From Cruorifilaria tuberocauda (lineage: Eukaryota > Nematoda > Chromadorea > Rhabditida > Onchocercidae): 59,356 bases of DNA. Positions 53,096 to 59,356 of the stretch are shown here, in pieces. Positions within the stretch are counted from its first letter, which is position 1. Each line of letters opens with the position of its first letter. The notes under the pieces are model-generated. The model worked only from the letters and a program-made list of their open reading frames with translations. It searched no databases and was not told where the DNA came from. The stretch lies in assembly GCA_013365365.1 (NCBI GenBank), contig JABVXU010000346.1, positions 1-59,356 on the forward strand, read 5' to 3'. A program made the position numbers and the translations under genes.

Positions 53096-53580
53096 GGTGG
53101 TGACGATGATAATGATAATGATGATGCTATCATAACTGAAGTTATGATTATGCTTGTGATGCTTATCGATAATTGTCATCAGAGAGAGGGAGAGAGAGAG
53201 AGAGAGAGAGATCGTTAGAAAGGATATCAGGCGGGGGTAAAAATATGAACGAGGACGTATGAATGTATTAGATAGAAAAACAATGAGAATTATTAGAAAT
53301 GAATGAATGGAATGAAATGAACGAAGGAATAAATGGGAATGAATGAACGAATGAATGGGAATGAATGGGAATGAACGAATGAATGAGTGAAGGAATGAAT
53401 GAACGAATGAATGAGTGAATGAATGAATAAATAAATAAATGAATAAATAAATGATTGAATGGATGAATGGTTCAATGAACAGATGAATGAATGAAAGAAC
53501 GATTAATGATAGCAAGCAATCATCGGATCATCTCTCTCCCTCTTTTCTCTCTCTCTCTTCCTCTCTCTCTCTCTTTCCGT
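53096..53580. repeat. Microsatellite cluster: GATAAT, (GA)n, (GAAT)n, (CT)n
   Basis: GATAATGATAATGATGATG at 53107-53126, (GA)n at 53181-53211, about 200 bases of GAAT/GAATGAATG units at 53290-53510, then (CT)n at 53530-53575. The minus-strand 140-codon serine/phenylalanine/isoleucine/histidine frame is the translation of the tetranucleotide array. Confidence 0.9.
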
Positions 53581-53999
53581 CATGATACGTTCATTTATTC
53601 AAAAGGGAAAAATGAAAATAAAAATATTTGGAAGGAAAAAAAAAATGAAAAAATATTAAAAAATGAAATCAATAGAAAAGTAATAATAGAAAGTATATTT
53701 GTCTTTTGATTTTCTTTTTGTTTTGAAATGTTAAGAAAAAAATAAAAAATAAAAAAAAAAATTAGTGCAACAATAATTTGTTGTAAAATTTTTTTTTTTT
53801 AAAGTAAAAAATGTAAGCTTTTTTCTTTTTTTACTTTTTTTTCTGCTCAATCAATCATTTTATTTCATTCTAACTTTTTTTCTCTCTCTTTTTTTTCTTG
53901 TTTTCATCAATTTGATTTAAAAATAAAGAAGGAAATTTCTCGAACGTCCTGAAAGCATAATTTTTATACTTTTCTTTGTAATTTTTTTTTCTTCTTACT
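53581..53999. other. Homopolymer-rich stretch
   Basis: Dominated by A and T runs. No feature recognised. Confidence 0.5.
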
Positions 54000-54420
54000 T
54001 TTTATACTTTTGTACTTTTTTATACTTTTCTACTTTTTTAATACAAAATATACAAATTAATTTATAAATTAATTTTAATTTATAGTATACATAATAAAAT
54101 ATTAAATTGTTTAATTTCTAATATATAAAGTATGCAGACAAAAATAAGAAATAAATTAATTAGTTAATTTATAATGTATAAAGTATACAGACAAAAATAT
54201 ACAAAATTAAAATATACAAATTAATTAATTTATTTATAATATATACAGTATACTGACAAAAATGTACAAAATTAAAATATACAAATTAATTATTTAGTTT
54301 ATAATATATACAGTATGTAGATAAAAGTATGCAGAAATAAAATACAAAAATTGAATAATTAATTTATAATATATAAAATATACAAAAACAAAATATACAA
54401 ATTAATCGATACAAAATAAT
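54000..54420. repeat. Tandem AT-rich array (ATACAAATTAATTAATTTATAATATATA)
   Basis: Four to five units of about 60 bases, each with AAAATATACAAATTAATTA, a TTTATAATATATA block and a GTATACAGACAAAAATATACA block, starting after a short (CTTTTTATA)n run. Confidence 0.8.
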
Positions 54421-55804
54421 ACAAATATTAGTATTACTGTTAATGTTTTAGTTTCCAATGTATATTGAATACGTTAAGCATATTACGTATGTGACGTATT
54501 TTTGTACCATTGTTTATACCACTGTTGCATCTCTTTTTTTTTCATTTTGAAACTTATCGTAAATGTTTATCAAATTTTAACAATGGAAAATTTGATCCGA
54601 TCAATTTTTGAATAGTAATTATTTTGATAGTTTTATTGATTTTTTTTTTGTTTCGCATAGAATATGTAGAATAAATCAAATTTTATAGTATATTGTACTT
54701 ATGTTACTTAGCATTATGTTACTTATAAACATGTTTACTTATATTACTTATACGATTTGTTATAAATATAAATATTTATATTTGAACTTGACAAAACTTG
54801 TGATAGTTATGATAAATGGTATACTTATGATTATAATTCATTAGTATGATAGAACTGCTGATTAACTAATAATTAATATTATTATTAATTACTGATTATA
54901 GTTGACAAAACAAAAACGAAAATGTTCTACCGAGTTAAGAATGTAATTTTTTAAATGCATTATCAATTATCGATTTTAGCAAATTTATGAATGTTAAAGT
55001 TTAAAAATTTTTAAATTTAATCTAAAAAAGTTATTAATCTTTCATTTTACTTTGCTTAACTTTAATAATTTTTTTTACTTCCTTAACTTACTTTTGGAAT
55101 GAAACAAATTTAAATTGACTTTTAGATACAGTTGATATGATGAAAACTAAAGTATTTTACTCAGTTTTTTAAATAAATAAAGTATCTAGTTATTGTTCGT
55201 TTACTCTTTTCTTTTTTCTTTCATCTTTTACCTATTTTTATTTTACAAATAAAACTTTTGTTTAATAATAAACAATTTTTTAAACAATAAACAAACAAAC
55301 AAACAAATTTATCCTATAGTTTTCAAGGAAAAAAGAGAAACTCCTTTTTAAACATTGTTCAGTTCTGGTAATTAATTAATTAATGATATTAATTAGATGA
55401 AAGGATTTTTTTTTCAATGAATGCTAATTATGTACTATCGCTTTATTGTGTAATAATTCAGTATCAAAATCTTTCTTTTTTCAACAACAATAAACAAGTA
55501 TTTAATTTTGTTTATCAATCGTTGTTGAAAGAAATACCTGTTTAATTAATTAAATTTAAAAGTTTACCGATAGATTACCTGTTTAATGAAATTGAAAAGT
55601 TTACAGATAGAAAGCAAAATAATAAAATTGTGAATAAACAAGCTAAAGTGTTAAATTTTGATTGATAAGAAAAAAAAAACAAAGAGCGACGATATTTTTG
55701 TTTATACTCAAATAATATACTGTAAAATTTTTATTTATTTTATTCAATTCTATTTTTTTTCATTTTAGCTAGTTTCTATTTTCAGGAAATAAAAAATAAA
55801 ATAT
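54421..55804. other. AT-rich gene-free stretch
   Basis: No exon seen. It contains AAACAAACAAACAAA near 55295 and numerous TTAATTAA words. Confidence 0.5.
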
Positions 55805-56185
55805 TTTTATCATCTATCAGTAATATTATCATCCGTTAAATATATTATCTATCGTCTATTAAATATATTATTTATAATCTGTCAAATATATCATTTTATC
55901 AGTAATATTATCATCTGTTAAATATATTATTTATCATCTATCAGTAATATTGTCATCTATTAAATATATTATCATCTATCAGTAATATTATCATTTATTA
56001 AGTATTACTTATCATCTATCAGTAATATTATCATTTATTATTACTTATCATCTATCAGTAATATTATCATCTATTAAATATATTATTTATCATCTATCAG
56101 TAACATTATCATCTAAGTATATTATTTATCATCTTATCACTAATATAATTATCTATTAAATATATTATATTAGCATCTATTAAAA
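55805..56185. repeat. TTATCATCTATCAGTAATA minisatellite
   Basis: Roughly ten units of 30-40 bases, each TTATCATCTATCAGTAATA followed by a TATTAAATATATTA-like block of varying length. Confidence 0.85.
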
Positions 56186-57395
56186 TTTGATAATCAAACA
56201 AAAACGCTAAATGAATGACAACATTAAGCAAGCTAATTTATTATTTATATTCCAGTGCTTTCAATAAAATAAAATATGCTTTATTAGTTCCATTATCGAA
56301 TTCCATTAAATGTCAATTTTGAAAATAAAATTTCTAAATAATAATCTCATTGGCAATAATCCAATTTTTATTAATTTTTATTTTTTTAAAATTTAAATTT
56401 TACTCTTTTTCTATTACCATATTTATAGAAATTTATTTTGTATATTGTAATTTCAGATATGAATAACTCTCCAAAACTGTAATTTCAGATATAAGTAAAA
56501 GGAAAAAGTTACTTTCACTGGTGTTTATTTGTATATTTACTCTAGCAAAAATATCACTTCAAGTATTTAATTACATGGTAACCGTACGTTAGTAACAGAA
56601 TGCTAATTTAAATATTTGATTACATAGTAACGAATCTTCTGTTTTTTTTCAGCAATAATTCATTTTTACCAAGTTATTCGAAATTTTTTATCAAGTTATT
56701 CAATTCTTGTATGTAGAAATTATAATAGTTATTTATTTGAATTTACTTTTTTTTTGTCAACGATTTTTATATTAATTTTTAATTTAAAAAAAAAATTCAA
56801 TTCAATTTTTATTCAATTCGTATGATTAATTTAATTATACGTTGTAGATTTTTATTTATCATATTAATTTAAGTAATTAAATAATATTCTATTTTTGATT
56901 TATTTCTTTGATGTTTGGTTTCTCTATTTTATTTTTGTTAAATTCATATTATTTAAATTAATTATACGTTGTAAATTTTTGACGTTATTCATAATATCAG
57001 TTTTAAGTAATTAAGTAATTTTTTTTTTAATTTTTGATCAGTTCCTATTGATTTATCTCTTTGCTATTTAGTTTCTCTATTTTATTTTTTGTTTGAGTAT
57101 TTAATTTCCATTTAATTATTTGATTAATTCATAATGCTAAAAGATTTTAGAGTGAATGCATTTATTTTTGCCCTCGACATTATTTTAAATAATTTATTTT
57201 CTATTTCAAAAATCTCATGATGAATGAATACGTGCATAAATCATATAAAGGTTCTTATTTCATCCGAAAATATTTGAAATATTCAATAATTTTTTTTTTT
57301 GATATTTTTTACGGAAGAAAAATTAATTGAAATAATTAAGAGAAGATATATTTTAGTTAAATCACAAGTAAATAAAATAGTAATTAAAAGAAATC
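56186..57395. other. AT-rich gene-free stretch
   Basis: No exon seen. A TGTAATTTCAGATAT word is duplicated at about 56446 and 56479. Confidence 0.5.
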
Positions 57396-57770
57396 AATAA
57401 GTAAAAGTAAAAGTAAAGGCAAAATAAAATGGTAATTACGAGAAATGAATAACTCTTTTTCATTTAGCATAATTTAGATGGAATTTAAAAAAGCAAAATT
57501 TTGAAATGAACGTGTAATTATCATATTTGATGCAGGTATTTAATAATTAGTTAATTATTAATTATTAATTAATTGTAACATTGTACTGGAATGATTTGTG
57601 TAATTTCCTCTCGATAATTAATTATTAATTAATTTAAATTATATGCAAGAAGGTTTTTTTTTTCCTTTAAACTTTTACTTTTACTTTTAATTACTTTTAC
57701 ATTTAAACTTTTACTTTTAATAATTAATTAATTTAAATAAAAAGTATGTGCACAAAGTTTTTTTTTAAAT
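57396..57770. repeat. Inverted AAAGTA/TACTTT arrays with a 105-bp duplication
   Basis: (AAAGTA)n at about 57399-57420 faces (TTTTAC)n at 57668-57720, so the two arms could pair over a loop of about 250 bases. An AATTAATTAATTTAAAT block followed by a T run occurs near 57620 and again near 57722. Confidence 0.7.
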
Positions 57771-59175
57771 CTTACAGGTAATATTAAAGGTAATATTATA
57801 TTTTTAATATTTTCATCTAATCTTATCTTAAGATAGGAAAAGTATTTTTTTTTTAAAAAAGAATTAAACTTGTTAAAATTCAACTTGTTAAGAAGTAATT
57901 CATTCAAACAAAAGCTTAGAAATGTACTCTTTTTAAAAGCTTTGTTATTTACAAGTTCACTTTTGTCTAAGTTTAAATGAATAAATTCTCGCAATCTTTT
58001 TCATTTTTTAAATTTCTATTGTTCAGGAAAATTTTCCAATTTAAATTATTACTTCTTGTCCTATAGGAATTTTCCATTTCTTTAATAGTTTTAACAAATA
58101 ATTAATCGATCAATTGAGTTGCGTAAATTACCAATTGTTACTTTATTTCCAATTAAATTTGGTTCAATTACGGAAAAATTAAAAAATGTTAGTTATTAAG
58201 ATTTCTAGAAAAATTGAAACATAAGTGCAAGGTATAAGTATAAGTATAAAATAACTAGTTAAGTTTTATGCTTTAAAAGTTATTAGAGGTATTTTTAGTC
58301 GTAATTAAAACTTTTAAAGTTAAATAATTTATTCAGTGAGATTTCTTTTTATTAATATAACTTCTCAGTGAAGTCATTAATAAGTTAAGTTGCATGGAAC
58401 TTTAAACGTTCTTAACTAAAAATTCATAATGCATTAAGTTAATTGGATCTTTGTTGTTCATCTTTCTTCTCATAAAACGTTGTTAAAATTATTCCAAATT
58501 GATCGAATCATTACCTTACTTAAATGAGCGAATAACTTTAGCAATTATTGATTGATTATAAAAAGTTAAAAACAAACATGATTTTTGCAAATGTATTTGA
58601 AAATATAGTAAGTAACATTTACTTATATTAAGTAAAATTTTGAAAATATATTAAGTAACATTTACATAAGCATACTTATCCTTGTTAATTTGTTAATTTC
58701 GCTTACATTTCTAATTCATTCAACAATTTCAGTTTTCTTTTTGGATTTTTAATTTCTTTCAAATGATAAAATAGTAATATATAATAGCACTATCTAATAT
58801 TCTTTAGCTTAAAAGTTCAAACTTGAAAGTTAAAAGTTCACGTTTTTACCAAAGTAATAGCAAGTTTCTGATTTTCATTATCATTATCATTTCATTATCA
58901 GCAATTTTTTCTTTTTATTACAACTTTCTTTTCTTTTTATTTCACCTAAATGGAACGAAATGATATATTCTTTTTCTATTTCGATTCTTTAATTATTTAA
59001 TTTCGATACTTTAATTATTTGATGTATTAATCAATGATTAATATGTTTATTTGTTCATTGATTTCATGTTATTTCCTATCATTTCATTCCACTTCAATCG
59101 CATTTTTATCATCATCAAATAGAAAAGGACCATTGATTAAATGAGATGATAAGAAACAGTACATATTTATCATGA
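57771..59175. other. AT-rich gene-free stretch
   Basis: No exon seen. The 88-codon minus-strand frame at 57728-57994 is lysine/asparagine/leucine-rich and has no splice or start context. A duplicated TTAAGTAACATTTAC block of about 48 bases lies at 58596-58680. Confidence 0.5.
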
Positions 59176-59275
59176 TATCATATATCATACCATCTATCAT
59201 ACAATATAATAATGGCATAATATAATAATTGATATGTGATATGATATGATATGATATGATATGATATGATATAAG
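59176..59275. repeat. (ATATG)n / (ATATC)n microsatellite
   Basis: ATCATATATCATACCATCTATCATAC-type words lead into six to seven perfect copies of the pentamer GATAT at about 59238-59272. Confidence 0.9.
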
Positions 59276-59356
59276 GTAATGATATAAATTACATAGTACA
59301 CTACCGTATAAATATGATAATAGAAGGTAAGTAATGTTTTCATGATTTGTTTATCA

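Noticed and set aside
53093..53515. 140-codon minus-strand frame, the longest in the window
   Set aside because: Translation of a GAAT tetranucleotide array flanked by (GA)n and GATAAT repeats.

Overview
The window looks like nuclear DNA of a nematode, most likely a filarial or other spirurid worm. This is inferred: the DNA is very AT-rich, the genes are cut by many introns with GTAAGT-like donors and TTTCAG-like acceptors, several start codons sit 0-16 bases after a strong acceptor (typical of spliced-leader trans-splicing), and the proteins are closest to animal families, the presenilin specifically to C. elegans SEL-12. No bacterial, viral or transposon genes were found. Exon chains below were built by hand by following reading frames across splice sites; nearly all junctions keep frame.

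Layout. 2.0-4.1 kb (-): NDUFV2, 24-kDa subunit of respiratory complex I. 6.9-15.0 kb (-): a 20-exon class F receptor whose cysteine-rich domain, linker and third extracellular loop match Smoothened; C. elegans has no Smoothened, so this is the most notable gene here. 18.4-23.4 kb (+): presenilin, a SEL-12 orthologue. 24.4-26.4 kb (-): lipoyltransferase/lipoate ligase with an unexpected C-terminal membrane segment. 27.2-30.1 kb (-): SNRNP40, the WD40 protein of the U5 snRNP. 30.9-33.2 kb (-): NOSIP, a U-box-type protein. 34.1-40.6 kb (+): CPSF2 (CPSF100), head to head with NOSIP. 42.5-43.3 kb (+): a small ten-cysteine Ly6/three-finger protein, probably missing its signal-peptide exon in this model.

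From 43.3 kb to the end (16 kb) I see no convincing exon. That stretch is AT-rich DNA packed with microsatellites, minisatellites and short tandem duplications. The long open frames in it (tetranucleotide, GA, GT and CATA repeats) are low-complexity artefacts.

Functional themes: two of the genes act in cell signalling (Smoothened-like receptor, presenilin/gamma-secretase), two in mitochondrial energy metabolism (NDUFV2, lipoyltransferase), and three adjacent genes in RNA processing (SNRNP40, NOSIP, CPSF2). NOSIP, SNRNP40 and the lipoyltransferase lie on one strand with about 0.8 kb between them, the last two with trans-splice-like acceptors at their start codons, so a shared transcript is possible.
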